Positions 8,482 through 16,065 of a stretch of 35,881 nt of DNA are shown here, in pieces (within the stretch, counting starts at the first letter, position 1; each line of letters starts with the position of its first letter). The stretch comes from Ruminococcus sp. (GTDB lineage Bacteria > Bacillota > Clostridia > Oscillospirales > Ruminococcaceae). The notes below the pieces were generated by a model, which saw nothing but the letters and a program-made list of their open reading frames with translations, was not told the DNA's origin and did not search any database. The stretch lies in NCBI GenBank assembly GCA_022768805.1, contig JALELB010000033.1:1-35881 (forward strand), written 5' to 3'. Position numbers and translations under genes: made by a program.

Positions 8482-8916
8482 ATGTTTGTGATGACACCGT
8501 TTGAACACAGAAACCAGGATATATTCCAGGCTTTCAATGATTTTGAGAATCGCTTTTTCGGCGGCACTGCCGCAGTGAATGCCTGCAAGACGGACATTCA
8601 GGAAAATGACCAGGCATACTTGCTTGAGGCGGAGATGCCGGGCTTTTCCAAGGACGAAATTCACCTGGACGTTGACGGAGACTATCTGACCATCTCAGCA
8701 GAGCATACCACTGAGAACAACAGCGAGGGTGATGGGGAAAACAAGAACACCTACATCCGCAGAGAACGCTCCTATGCCGCATATAAGCGCTCCTTCAACA
8801 TTGCCAACGTGGATGCAGATCACATTGAGGCTGCCTATGACAATGGCATTCTGAAGCTGACGCTGCCCAAGCGAATGGTAACCACGCCGGCAGTACGGCG
8901 CATTGAAATACAATAA
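8482..8916 (+). CDS. Hsp20 small heat-shock protein
   Basis: A 144-residue alpha-crystallin-domain chaperone that holds unfolding proteins in the cytosol without ATP. Residues about 40-140 form the domain: DIQENDQAYLLEAEMPGF at its start, DYLTISAEH in the middle, and the conserved end AAYDNGILKLTLPK. A short C-terminal tail has an IXI-like RRIEIQ motif used for oligomerisation. Start: AAGGAGGAATCAGT before ATG. The CIRCE element upstream indicates HrcA-controlled heat induction, and a terminator follows directly. The long leader (about 140 bases) contains only a six-codon ORF (8428-8438 region) of doubtful meaning. Confidence 0.94.
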   Translation: MFVMTPFEHRNQDIFQAFNDFENRFFGGTAAVNACKTDIQENDQAYLLEAEMPGFSKDEIHLDVDGDYLTISAEHTTENNSEGDGENKNTYIRRERSYAAYKRSFNIANVDADHIEAAYDNGILKLTLPKRMVTTPAVRRIEIQ

Positions 8917-8931
8917 TTCCATATGCTTTTT

Positions 8932-8963
8932 GCCCGGTCGCTCCACCCGACCGGGCTTTTTTT
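8932..8963 (+). terminator. Terminator of hsp20
   Basis: GCCCGGTCG and CGACCGGGC form a nine-base-pair stem followed by seven T residues. The minus strand lacks a T-run, so this does not clearly terminate the convergent folate operon. Confidence 0.92.
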
Positions 8964-8970
8964 ATCTGTA

Positions 8971-9828
8971 TTACCGGCGCTGCGCATCCCGGACAGCACA
9001 TTCCCCAAGCCGGTGCAGCTCCTTCCGGGAAAGCTCCTGCAGCAGCACACCCTGCAGCTTCTCCTGTGCGATACAGTACAGCAGTGCCCCTGCTGCCTCC
9101 GGCTCAGACACAGGCAGCTCCGTTGTCAGCATCGCTGTACCATGCTGGTTGGTCAGCCGCACACCCTGCCGGGACAGACAGCAGATCAGCTGACAGCTTC
9201 CGGCAAGCAGCTGCCGGTGTGCCGATGCAGCATCCTCGCAGCCGGTCAGCAGCATAAGACTCTCCTCCCCGGCTGTAACCACATCCGCAAAGGGAAGAAA
9301 TGCCCGCATGGCAGCCTGCCAGGCAGCAGGGCTGTCCCACAGTGCCAGATGGTACCGGAGAGCAAAGCTGAGGAGTCCTCCCTGCTGCCGCAGCACCCGG
9401 ATGGCCCGCTGGTGTGCAAACCGGCAGGGTGCATCCGCCAGCCCCTCTGAGGTAAAATGCAGAATACCGCTTTCCGCAAGCAGAATTTCCTGTAAATGGG
9501 ATGCCGCAAGCATCCGGTCTGCACCGGTTGCAGGATAATAGGGATTTACTCCATGCTGTACAAAGCAAAGGGTGGTGGCTGCCTGTCCGGTCTGCTGCAT
9601 CTGGGCGGTATCCACCCCCTGCTGCTTTAGCCAGTCCAGCACATGCCTGCCAAAGGGATCCTCCCCCACACAAGCCAGCAAGCTGCATTCTCCCCCCAGC
9701 CGGGCAATGGTACAGGCAGCTTCCAGTGCCGTGCCACCGCAGGACGCCTGGTACTGCTCCGCTTTGTCCAGGGGCTCCTCCGTAAGCAGCCGGAGCAATG
9801 CTTCCCCCATGACTGTGATTTTCTGCAT
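8971..9828 (-). CDS. PfkB-family sugar-kinase-like protein lacking the catalytic motif
   Basis: A 285-residue member of the ribokinase/fructokinase fold, somewhat shorter than the usual 310-320. The N-terminal half is recognisable: MGEALLRLL, CGGTALEAACTIARLGG, LACVGEDPFGRHVLDWLKQQGVDT. The substrate-binding GGAPANVA becomes GGTALEAA. The second signature, DTTGAGDAF with the catalytic Asp, is replaced by VSEPEAAGALLY, so base and anion hole are missing. I infer a pseudokinase or binding protein. It is last in the folate operon, 58 bases after folA, with AAAGGAGG before ATG 9828 locked in an inverted repeat. No metabolic link to folate is evident. Confidence 0.8.
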   Translation of the reverse strand: MQKITVMGEALLRLLTEEPLDKAEQYQASCGGTALEAACTIARLGGECSLLACVGEDPFGRHVLDWLKQQGVDTAQMQQTGQAATTLCFVQHGVNPYYPATGADRMLAASHLQEILLAESGILHFTSEGLADAPCRFAHQRAIRVLRQQGGLLSFALRYHLALWDSPAAWQAAMRAFLPFADVVTAGEESLMLLTGCEDAASAHRQLLAGSCQLICCLSRQGVRLTNQHGTAMLTTELPVSEPEAAGALLYCIAQEKLQGVLLQELSRKELHRLGECAVRDAQRR

Positions 9829-9833
9829 AAAGC

Positions 9834-9881
9834 AAGCCTCCTTTGCCGTGACATACGCTTAGTATGCCGCAAAGGAGGCTT
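9834..9881 (-). promoter_or_regulatory. Inverted repeat sequestering the pfkB-like Shine-Dalgarno
   Basis: AAGCCTCCTTTGC (9834-9846) and GCAAAGGAGGCTT (9869-9881) are perfect 13-base arms. A smaller CATAC/GTATG stem lies between them. In the mRNA the 3' arm contains the AAAGGAGG of the next gene, so pairing would hide its ribosome binding site. The stem is not followed by a T-run, which argues against an ordinary terminator. The site separates folA from the pfkB-like gene and may tune or uncouple its translation. Confidence 0.7.
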
Positions 9882-9886
9882 CTCAT

Positions 9887-10384
9887 TCAGAAAGGCTCCG
9901 GCGCCGGATTGCGATACTCCTGGAACCGGAACACCCCATAAGTATCCGGCACGGGCTCATCAGCTTCCAGCACCCAGCCAAGCTCCGGCAGGGGCGTGGG
10001 AAAGCTGCAGTCCGCCGGATAAATCCGGCTGGTATATGTAATCCGGGCATGGGTACAGAAGGGCAGAAGCTGCCGGTAGATCTCCCTGCCGCCGATAACC
10101 CAGCAGGGCCGGTCCTGGAAATCCGCAAGCCGGGCTCTGAGCTGATCCAGGTCCCGGCAGACCGTAATTCCCGGCGTTTGCTCCGCCATACTCCGGCTGA
10201 GAACCAGGTTGACTCTGCCGTCCAGAGGGCCTTCCGGCAGGCTGTCAAAGGTTTTCCTGCCCATCACCACAGCACTGCCCAGGGTTATCTGCCGGAAGGC
10301 GTGCAGATCCTGGGGCAGCCGGTAGACAGTACGGTTTTCCCATCCGATATGCCACGCCCCGTCCACCGCTGTAATCAGCTTCAT
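9887..10384 (-). CDS. folA: Dihydrofolate reductase
   Basis: A 165-residue NADPH-dependent enzyme that reduces dihydrofolate to tetrahydrofolate in the cytosol. Motifs: MKLITAVDGAWHIGWENRTVYRLPQDLHAFRQIT at the N-terminus (folate site), VVMGRKTFDSLP (NADPH contact) and PCWVIGGREIYRQLLP with the conserved Gly-Gly. An in-frame upstream extension exists, but ATG 10384 has GGAGG seven bases upstream and overlaps the folBK stop as ATGA, indicating translational coupling. Length is normal for the family. It is the final dedicated step of the operon. Confidence 0.94.
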   Translation of the reverse strand: MKLITAVDGAWHIGWENRTVYRLPQDLHAFRQITLGSAVVMGRKTFDSLPEGPLDGRVNLVLSRSMAEQTPGITVCRDLDQLRARLADFQDRPCWVIGGREIYRQLLPFCTHARITYTSRIYPADCSFPTPLPELGWVLEADEPVPDTYGVFRFQEYRNPAPEPF

Positions 10385-11199
10385 CGGGGTTCCTCCGTCC
10401 GTGCCAGCAGCTGGGCCACTGTCCGGTGCAGAACAGGATGCATCCAACAGGACTCCAGCTCACTGAGGGGCTTCAGCACGAAAAACCGGTTTGCAGCTTC
10501 CGGATGGGGTACCTGGAGCCGTTCATCCGAAATAATCTCATCGTCGTAGAAAATCAGATCCAGATCCAGCGTGCGGGGGCCCCAATGAATCAGCCGTTCC
10601 CGATGCCGGGACTGCTCAGTCTGCTGCAGCTTGTCCAGCAGCTCATGGGGAGTATACAGGGTCTCCAGCACCATGGCACCGTTAAGAAAGTCCGGCTGAT
10701 CCGTATACCCCACCGGCTTTGTCACCAGATAGGAGGACACCCGGCAGCCTCTGCACATTTCGTCCGAAGAAAGGACTTCCACCGCAGCATCCAGATGTCC
10801 CCGGCAGTCTCCCATATTTGAGCCCATGGAGATGGCGGCACGGTGCCAGCTGCGGCTGATCTGTACGCTGATGGATTCCACCGGCAGCTGCACCGGTGCC
10901 CAGGGCTTGGCAAGCTCCAGATCTACCCGATGCACCAGAGGAAAGTTCCGCAGGACACCGGCGGCAAGATGCTCTGCGGCAGCCTCAATCAGCTGAAAGG
11001 GCTGCTGCATCTGCGCACACAGAAAGCTGCATACCCTAGCGTAATCCACTGTCCGGTTCAGATCGTCCTGCATGCCGGCGGCACGGGTATCCAGATACAA
11101 CACCGCAGAAACCAGGAACTTCTGTCCCAGCACACGCTCCTCCGGCAGCACCCCGTGATTGGCAAAGACCGTCAGATTCCGGATCGTGATCTTATCCAT
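10381..11199 (-). CDS. folBK: Bifunctional dihydroneopterin aldolase / HPPK
   Basis: A 272-residue fusion. Residues 1 to about 115 are FolB (MDKITIRNLTVFANHGVLPEERVLGQKF, later VDYARV and FQLIEAAAEHLA), which cleaves dihydroneopterin to hydroxymethyl-dihydropterin. Residues about 118-272 are FolK (AAISMGSNMGDCRGHL, then ERLIHWGPRTLDLDLIFYDD and VPHPEAANRFFVLKPL), which transfers pyrophosphate from ATP to that product. The fusion is common in Clostridia and passes product between consecutive steps. The start overlaps the end of folP by eight bases, and its stop overlaps folA by four. Confidence 0.95.
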   Translation of the reverse strand: MDKITIRNLTVFANHGVLPEERVLGQKFLVSAVLYLDTRAAGMQDDLNRTVDYARVCSFLCAQMQQPFQLIEAAAEHLAAGVLRNFPLVHRVDLELAKPWAPVQLPVESISVQISRSWHRAAISMGSNMGDCRGHLDAAVEVLSSDEMCRGCRVSSYLVTKPVGYTDQPDFLNGAMVLETLYTPHELLDKLQQTEQSRHRERLIHWGPRTLDLDLIFYDDEIISDERLQVPHPEAANRFFVLKPLSELESCWMHPVLHRTVAQLLARTEEPR

Positions 11200-12013
11200 G
11201 TCTGCTTTCCTTTCCCAGAATGGCTTCCGTCATATCCACCGCCCGGCGGTTTGCCAGCACATCATGCACCCGCACAAAGCGGCAGCCGGTCATCACCGCC
11301 ACCACTGTTGTGGCCAGGGTGCCCTCCAGCCGCTGATCCACCGGCACATCCAGTGTGAGCCCGATCACGGATTTCCGGGAGGTGCCCAGCAGCACCGGAT
11401 ATCCCAGTTCTGCGATTTCCCTGCCCCGCCGGATGATCTCCAGATTCTGCTCCCGGGTTTTGGCAAAGCCCACGCCCCCGTCCAGTACAATTCTGTCCTC
11501 CGGAATCCCTGCCTGCTTTGCAAGCGCAATACTCCGGCGCAGATCGGAAAGCACATCCCCAAAGAAGTCACTGTACACAGCCTCCTTCCGGTTGTGCATC
11601 AGGCAGCAGGCCGCACCGGCCTCCGCCACCAGCTGTGCCATACCCGGCTCTGCCTGAAAGCCCCAGATGTCATTGATCATATCCGCCCCTGCCTGCAGTG
11701 CGGCAGCGGCAACCTTCGGCTTATAGGTATCCGCCGACACAGGAATATCCAGCCGTGCCCGGATGGCTTCGATCACCGGGGCAATACGGCTGATCTCCTC
11801 CTCATCCGAAATCCTGGTATAGCCGGGACGGGTGGATTCTCCCCCCACGTCCAGCAGATCCGCCCCCTCCTTCAGCATCTGCTCCGCATGGAACAGAGCG
11901 GCGTCCAGCCCGGTATATCTGCCGCCGTCGGAAAAGGAGTCCGGCGTAACGTTCAGAATACCCATGATGTATGTATGGTCCGTGTAAATACGGCTGCCGA
12001 TTCTGGTTTCCAT
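11192..12013 (-). CDS. folP: Dihydropteroate synthase
   Basis: A 273-residue TIM-barrel enzyme that joins the pterin diphosphate to p-aminobenzoate; the sulfonamide target. Signatures: IMGILNVTPDSFSDGGRY near the N-terminus and LLDVGGESTRPGY with the pterin-binding Gly-Glu-Ser. The C-terminal half has LLGTSRKSVIG and FVRVHDVLANR. The frame is open upstream, but AGGAGAA precedes paired ATGs at 12016 and 12013; spacing favours 12013. It lies eight bases after the HD protein and overlaps folBK. Length is typical. Confidence 0.94.
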   Translation of the reverse strand: METRIGSRIYTDHTYIMGILNVTPDSFSDGGRYTGLDAALFHAEQMLKEGADLLDVGGESTRPGYTRISDEEEISRIAPVIEAIRARLDIPVSADTYKPKVAAAALQAGADMINDIWGFQAEPGMAQLVAEAGAACCLMHNRKEAVYSDFFGDVLSDLRRSIALAKQAGIPEDRIVLDGGVGFAKTREQNLEIIRRGREIAELGYPVLLGTSRKSVIGLTLDVPVDQRLEGTLATTVVAVMTGCRFVRVHDVLANRRAVDMTEAILGKESRHG

Positions 12014-12021
12014 CATTTCTC

Positions 12022-12498
12022 CTAATACTTGATTTTTGTATTCTTCTGTGCCTGGCTCCAGTTGCAGTCCAGCTCCGCTTCGCAGCGGTAACATGGACGG
12101 GAGCGCTTGTCCGCCTCAAACAAAAGGTCACCCAGTTCTGAAGTTGCCCTTCCCTGCCGGTGCTCCAGAATGGCCTGGGTAATCTGACCGACCCAGTCCT
12201 CCGGACAATCGCATTCCCGCAGAATCTGCTTTGCCAGCCGGGCACCTGCCTTCTCGTGGGGAATATCCTGCTCCAGCTCCAGGTATCTGCCGCAGTCGTG
12301 GAGCAAAGCGGCTGCATACACCTGATCCCGGTTCAGCCCGTAGCCCCGCTCCAGATTCAGGATGTAGGCAATCCGGGCAACATCCATCAGGTGTTCCCAG
12401 CCATGCTTACAGAACTTCCGGTCCTTTTCATATTTGCTGTTCTGATCCATACATTGCAGGAACAGCGGATTAACTGCAATGCGGTTTGTAACGGTCAT
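12022..12498 (-). CDS. HD-domain metal-dependent phosphohydrolase in the folate operon
   Basis: A 158-residue HD-superfamily protein. Metal ligands are visible: His in HGWEHLMDVARIAYIL, the His-Asp pair in AAALLHDCGRYLE, and later conserved His in IPHEKAGARL and ILEHRQG. A C-terminal cluster (CYRCEAELDCNW) may bind zinc. Its ATG overlaps the folE stop (ATGA) and folP follows closely. Its place between GTP cyclohydrolase and the pterin aldolase fits a role in dephosphorylating dihydroneopterin triphosphate, for which no NudB/FolQ homologue is visible here. That role is inference; HD proteins act on many phosphoesters. Confidence 0.85.
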   Translation of the reverse strand: MTVTNRIAVNPLFLQCMDQNSKYEKDRKFCKHGWEHLMDVARIAYILNLERGYGLNRDQVYAAALLHDCGRYLELEQDIPHEKAGARLAKQILRECDCPEDWVGQITQAILEHRQGRATSELGDLLFEADKRSRPCYRCEAELDCNWSQAQKNTKIKY

Positions 12499-13046
12499 CG
12501 TACCAGGCTGAGAAATTCCCGTTTCAGCTCCGGGTCCTGTGCGAATGCGCCGCGGCTGCAATAGGTCAGCGTCCGTGTGCCGGGCTTTCTGATGCCCCGC
12601 ATGGTCATGCAGGTATGCTCCGCATCCACAGCAACCATCGCCCCCTTGGGGTGCAGTTCCTTCATCAGTGCATCGGCAATCTGGGCAGTCATCTGCTCCT
12701 GGATCTGCAGGCGCCGTGCATATACCTCAACGGTTCTTGCCAGCTTACTGATGCCGACAACCTTTCCGTCCGGAATATAGGCAATATGCACCTTTCCGAA
12801 AAACGGCAGCAGGTGATGCTCACAGGTGGAGTAAAAGGTAATATCCTTTTCCACCACCATTTCACTGTCCTTGCTGGTAAAGGTCGTGGAGAGATGGTCC
12901 GAGGCCCGGTCTCCATACCCTGCAAACAGCTCCTCATACATTCTTGCCACCCGATCGGGAGTATCCTTCAGCCCTTCCCGGTTCAGATCCTCGCCGATAC
13001 CCTCAAGCAGCAGACGGACGCCCTGCCTGATTTTTTCTGTGTCCAT
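12495..13046 (-). CDS. folE: GTP cyclohydrolase I
   Basis: A 183-residue type IA enzyme that converts GTP to dihydroneopterin triphosphate, the first folate step, as a cytosolic decamer. Zinc ligands: Cys75 and His78 in STCEHHLLPFFGK and the later Cys in EHTCMTMRG. DTPDRVARMYEELF and KVVGISKLARTVEVYARRLQIQEQ are also family signatures. Start ATG 13046 follows GAGGAATC. It lies ten bases after folC and overlaps the HD gene, so the three are co-translated. Confidence 0.96.
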   Translation of the reverse strand: MDTEKIRQGVRLLLEGIGEDLNREGLKDTPDRVARMYEELFAGYGDRASDHLSTTFTSKDSEMVVEKDITFYSTCEHHLLPFFGKVHIAYIPDGKVVGISKLARTVEVYARRLQIQEQMTAQIADALMKELHPKGAMVAVDAEHTCMTMRGIRKPGTRTLTYCSRGAFAQDPELKREFLSLVR

Positions 13047-13056
13047 AAAAGATTCC

Positions 13057-14334
13057 TCACTTCACTTGAACTCTCCGGATCTCCGCCCTTGCCTGTGCCA
13101 GGAAGGACAAGGATCCGCATACTGCAACGACCGCATTCTGCCTCCGGGCTGCCGCCCGTACCGCCTGGGCCGGATCGCCGAATGCACGGACTGTGGGAAA
13201 CAGCCCCTGTGCTGCCGCTGCAAGCTCCCCGGCAGGCAGTCCCCGCTTTCCCGGCGCTGTCACGGTATACAGCACCGAAGCAGTATGCCCCAGCCGCTCC
13301 AGCATCCGGTCATAGGCCTTGTCCCGGAACACTCCCATCACGGCAAAAATCTCCCTGCCGGGAAAGCGCTGCTCCAGTCCGGTGCAAAGGGCATCCATCC
13401 CCTGGGGATTATGGGCGCCGTCCAGTACGAATACCGGTTCATCTCCCAGCAGTTCAAATCTGCCCGGATGCTGTGCCGCTGCCAGCCCCCTGCGGACAGC
13501 CTCCTTTGTAAGGGGAAGCCCTGCCCGGGCCAGCTGCCGGCATGCCTCCAGGGCCACCGCTGCATTCACCAGCTGGTATGGACCATGCAGACCCAGCAGA
13601 TAAGCTGTTCCATCGGACGGATCACGCAGCACCATACCCCGGGACGTATTCTCCTGCAGCTCCAATGGAGCCGCCACCGTACAGCTACTTTCCCGGATTC
13701 GGCAGGTATCCTCCAGCACGGACATCACCTCAGGAGGCTGGGGTGCCGTTACCAGCGGACAGCCCGGCAGAATAATCCCTGCCTTGTGCCGGGCGATCTG
13801 CTCCAGAGTATCCCCCAGAAAGCCGGTATGATCCATCGCCACCGGAGTGATAACAGCCAGCAGCCGGTTTTCCGCCACGTTGACAGCGTCCATGCCGCCG
13901 CCCATGCCGCATTCCAGCACTGCCAGCTCACAGCCCTGCTGTGCAAACAGGGCAAATGCCACCCCGGTCTCCAGCTCAAAGCCGGTGGGATAAATCCCCT
14001 GCCGGGCCAGCTCCTCCGCCCCCTGCCGCACCAGGGTGCATGCCCTGGCAAACTGCTCCTCCGTGCAGGGTGCCGTCCCCTGCCGGTACTGCTCCAGCCG
14101 GTGAAATACCGCCGGCGAGGTGTAGGCTCCCGCCCGGCAGCCGCTTTCGGCCAGCACGGCGGACAGCATCGCACACACGGAGCCCTTGCCGTTGGTTCCC
14201 GCCACTACAATGGTCTGTACCGCCTTCTGGGGATTCCCCATCCGGTCAAGCAGCGCCTGCATGGCGGTAAGACCCGGGCGGATGCCCCGCTCCTGCCGGG
14301 AGGCAAGCCACTGAACTGATTCCTGGTAATCCAT
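13057..14334 (-). CDS. folC: Folylpolyglutamate / dihydrofolate synthase
   Basis: A 425-residue Mur-ligase-family enzyme that adds glutamate to dihydropteroate and folates using ATP. Motifs: P-loop AGTNGKGSVCAMLS (about 45-58), TSPAVFHRLEQ, the Mur signature region LECGMGGGMDAVN, ITPVAMDHTGFLGDTLEQIARHKAGI, and the C-terminal-domain entry VFVLDGAHNPQGM. Length is normal. GAGGACT precedes ATG 14334. It is the first gene after a consensus promoter, so it heads the operon. Confidence 0.95.
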   Translation of the reverse strand: MDYQESVQWLASRQERGIRPGLTAMQALLDRMGNPQKAVQTIVVAGTNGKGSVCAMLSAVLAESGCRAGAYTSPAVFHRLEQYRQGTAPCTEEQFARACTLVRQGAEELARQGIYPTGFELETGVAFALFAQQGCELAVLECGMGGGMDAVNVAENRLLAVITPVAMDHTGFLGDTLEQIARHKAGIILPGCPLVTAPQPPEVMSVLEDTCRIRESSCTVAAPLELQENTSRGMVLRDPSDGTAYLLGLHGPYQLVNAAVALEACRQLARAGLPLTKEAVRRGLAAAQHPGRFELLGDEPVFVLDGAHNPQGMDALCTGLEQRFPGREIFAVMGVFRDKAYDRMLERLGHTASVLYTVTAPGKRGLPAGELAAAAQGLFPTVRAFGDPAQAVRAAARRQNAVVAVCGSLSFLAQARAEIRRVQVK

Positions 14335-14386
14335 AGTCCTCGATCACATTTCTTTCCCATGCGTCTATGCGCAAACTACTTTTCTT

Positions 14387-14415
14387 ATCCTACCACAAAA
14401 CAGGCAGAATGTCAA
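14387..14415 (-). promoter_or_regulatory. Promoter of the folate operon
   Basis: On the minus strand TTGACA (14410-14415) and TAGGAT (14387-14392) are 17 bases apart, about 50 bases before folC. Confidence 0.85.
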
Positions 14416-14432
14416 ATGCACACTGCCTGTTT
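14398..14432 (-). terminator. Inverted repeat spanning the folate promoter -35
   Basis: AAACAGGCAG (14398-14407) and CTGCCTGTTT (14423-14432) are perfect ten-base arms with the -35 box in the loop. On the minus strand the stem ends in GTTTTG, so it may terminate the upstream recombinase/catalase-tail transcript. It could equally be an operator. No folate riboswitch was recognised in this leader. Confidence 0.5.
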
Positions 14433-14440
14433 CCGGGATA

Positions 14441-14572
14441 TTACCGTCTGCCGCAGCCCTTGTCAAATGCCGGGTTGCAGGCATAGAAGTTTTTCGCATT
14501 CAGCTTATCCTGCGTAATGCGCAGCGCTTCCCCGTGGCAGTCAAGGGGAAGCAGAAGCCTGCCGTATTCCAT
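14441..14572 (-). pseudogene. C-terminal fragment of manganese catalase (CotJC-type), fused at attL
   Basis: A 43-codon frame. Residues from GEALRITQDKL through NAKNFYACNPAFDKG to the stop are the C-terminal tail of a Mn-catalase/CotJC protein. The first 12-13 residues (MEYGRLLLPLDCH) come from the inserted element. The ATG overlaps the recombinase stop codon (TAATG), so the hybrid would be translated by coupling. The matching upstream part of the gene lies 18.3 kb away at 32800-33132 on the same strand, ending at QRFGE; together they read QRFGEALRITQ without a gap. Confidence 0.85.
14528..14534 (-). other. attL core of the glycan element
   Basis: The minus strand reads CGGGGAA, identical to 32800-32806 and in the same orientation. 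On the chromosome side follow catalase codons (GCGCTGCGCATTACG). On the element side, minus strand, lies CTTCCCCTTG 14 bases from the repeat centre. It lies 38 bases beyond the recombinase stop. Confidence 0.8.
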
Positions 14573-16065
14573 TAGATCTTCCACAGGATGGTTACTCTGT
14601 GCTCCGTTGCGTAAATCACCCGGATGAGCAAATCTGTTACCCGGCGTTTATCCGCAAAGGACAGCTGCTCCCACATGGTCAGATGGTTCCGGAGCCCGGA
14701 AAGCGGCATATCCCGTTTCTGCTGCAGCAAACGGATTCGTTCTCCGAGTCCGGTTTTGCGCGCGTCGAGGACTCTGACCTGTTCGTTTATGTACCGGAGC
14801 AACACGCTGTCCGCCTCCTGGAGCTTTTCCAGCAGAGCGCTGATCTCCCGGTCAAGCTGAGCCCGTTCAAGCAGCAGCCCGGTCAATTCCGGGTCCGGGG
14901 CGTTTTGTTTTTCCGGGAAGAGCGTCTCAAACCGGCTGAGCCGTTTCCGGATTTCACCGGAAATGAGCTGTTCCATATCCCCGGTGCAAAGCGTGCCCGC
15001 CCCATTGCATGCCTTGGCATGCAGACGGTGTGAGCAGAACAGGTACCTGTCCTTGTGATTGCGGAACTCCTTTGCCAAAAGCGCATAACCGCATTCTCCG
15101 CATTTTATTTTGCCTGCCAGCCAGGAATTCTTCGCTTTCTGCACAGGTCTGACCTGCCGGCTGCCCAGGCATTTCTCCCGGCATTTCAGCCATAGATCGG
15201 ATTCCACAATCCCCGTATGGGGAGCCAGCACAAGATGATTCCCTGCCAGGACAGTCGTTTTCCGTTGCCCGGCATTCTGGGCTTTATAATAGTAGCAGCC
15301 ATGCACGCCGATAAACTCACCGGGCGGATTGGCGGGCTTTACGCCCTGGCCAAGAAAAAAATTGTACACCTTCAGATCAGCCCTGACATAGATCGGATTG
15401 ATGAGAATATCACGTATTCTCGGCCGTTCCCAGTCCTTCCCCCGTTTCTTCAGCCCCAGCTCCTGCAGACGGCGGATCACATCCCCGAAGGACACATCCG
15501 GTTCCGCATAGAGGGCATAGATAAGCCGGATCTGTTCCGCCTCCTCCGGTACTGCCTCGTACATGGCGGTATGAATCCCATCCACAACAGCCGGAACCCT
15601 CCGGAACCCGAAGGGAACCGGCCCACCCATATAAAACCCCTTCTGGCTCCGTGAAAAATATGCATCAGCCACACGCTTCTGAATGGTCTCCCGCTCCAGC
15701 TGTGCAAATACGATGCAGATATTCAGCATGGCCTTGCCCATGGGCGTGGAGGTGTCGAATTTTTCCGTTGCAGAGATAAACTGCACCCGGAGAGCAGCAA
15801 ACTCCTCCATCATATTGGCAAAATCAACAATGGAACGGCTGATACGGTCCAGCTTGTATACGATGACGGCACTGATCTCCCCCTTCCGGATATCCGACAT
15901 CATCTGGGCAAACCGAGGGCGGTTCATGTTTTTTCCGCTGCAGCCTCTGTCAATATAGGTTTTGCAGGCATCCCCCCTTGCTTCAAACCGGCAGTATGCA
16001 ATCTGCTGTTCAATGGAAATGCTGTCGGCACGATCCACTGACTGCCTTGCGTAAATTGCGGTCAT
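14572..16065 (-). CDS. Large serine recombinase (integrase)
   Basis: A 497-residue site-specific DNA recombinase. The catalytic N-terminal domain (1 to about 145) has the nucleophile Ser9 in IYARQSVD, plus VYKLDRISRS and the ERETIQKRVADAY helix. A recombinase domain follows (about 150-270; GFYMGGPVPFGFRR and RIRDILINPIYV). Then a zinc ribbon (CGECGYALLAKEF, later CSHRLHAKACNG), and a coiled-coil C-terminus (LLLERAQLDREISALLEKLQ). All expected parts are present, so it should be active. Its start overlaps the upstream small gene (ATGA). Its stop overlaps the catalase-tail ORF. Position beside attL makes it the likely integrase and, with a directionality factor, excisionase of the element. Confidence 0.95.
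   Translation of the reverse strand: MTAIYARQSVDRADSISIEQQIAYCRFEARGDACKTYIDRGCSGKNMNRPRFAQMMSDIRKGEISAVIVYKLDRISRSIVDFANMMEEFAALRVQFISATEKFDTSTPMGKAMLNICIVFAQLERETIQKRVADAYFSRSQKGFYMGGPVPFGFRRVPAVVDGIHTAMYEAVPEEAEQIRLIYALYAEPDVSFGDVIRRLQELGLKKRGKDWERPRIRDILINPIYVRADLKVYNFFLGQGVKPANPPGEFIGVHGCYYYKAQNAGQRKTTVLAGNHLVLAPHTGIVESDLWLKCREKCLGSRQVRPVQKAKNSWLAGKIKCGECGYALLAKEFRNHKDRYLFCSHRLHAKACNGAGTLCTGDMEQLISGEIRKRLSRFETLFPEKQNAPDPELTGLLLERAQLDREISALLEKLQEADSVLLRYINEQVRVLDARKTGLGERIRLLQQKRDMPLSGLRNHLTMWEQLSFADKRRVTDLLIRVIYATEHRVTILWKI

Noticed and set aside
14335-14440. Searched for a tetrahydrofolate riboswitch before folC
   Set aside because: The promoter lies only about 50 bases from the start codon, leaving no room for the aptamer.
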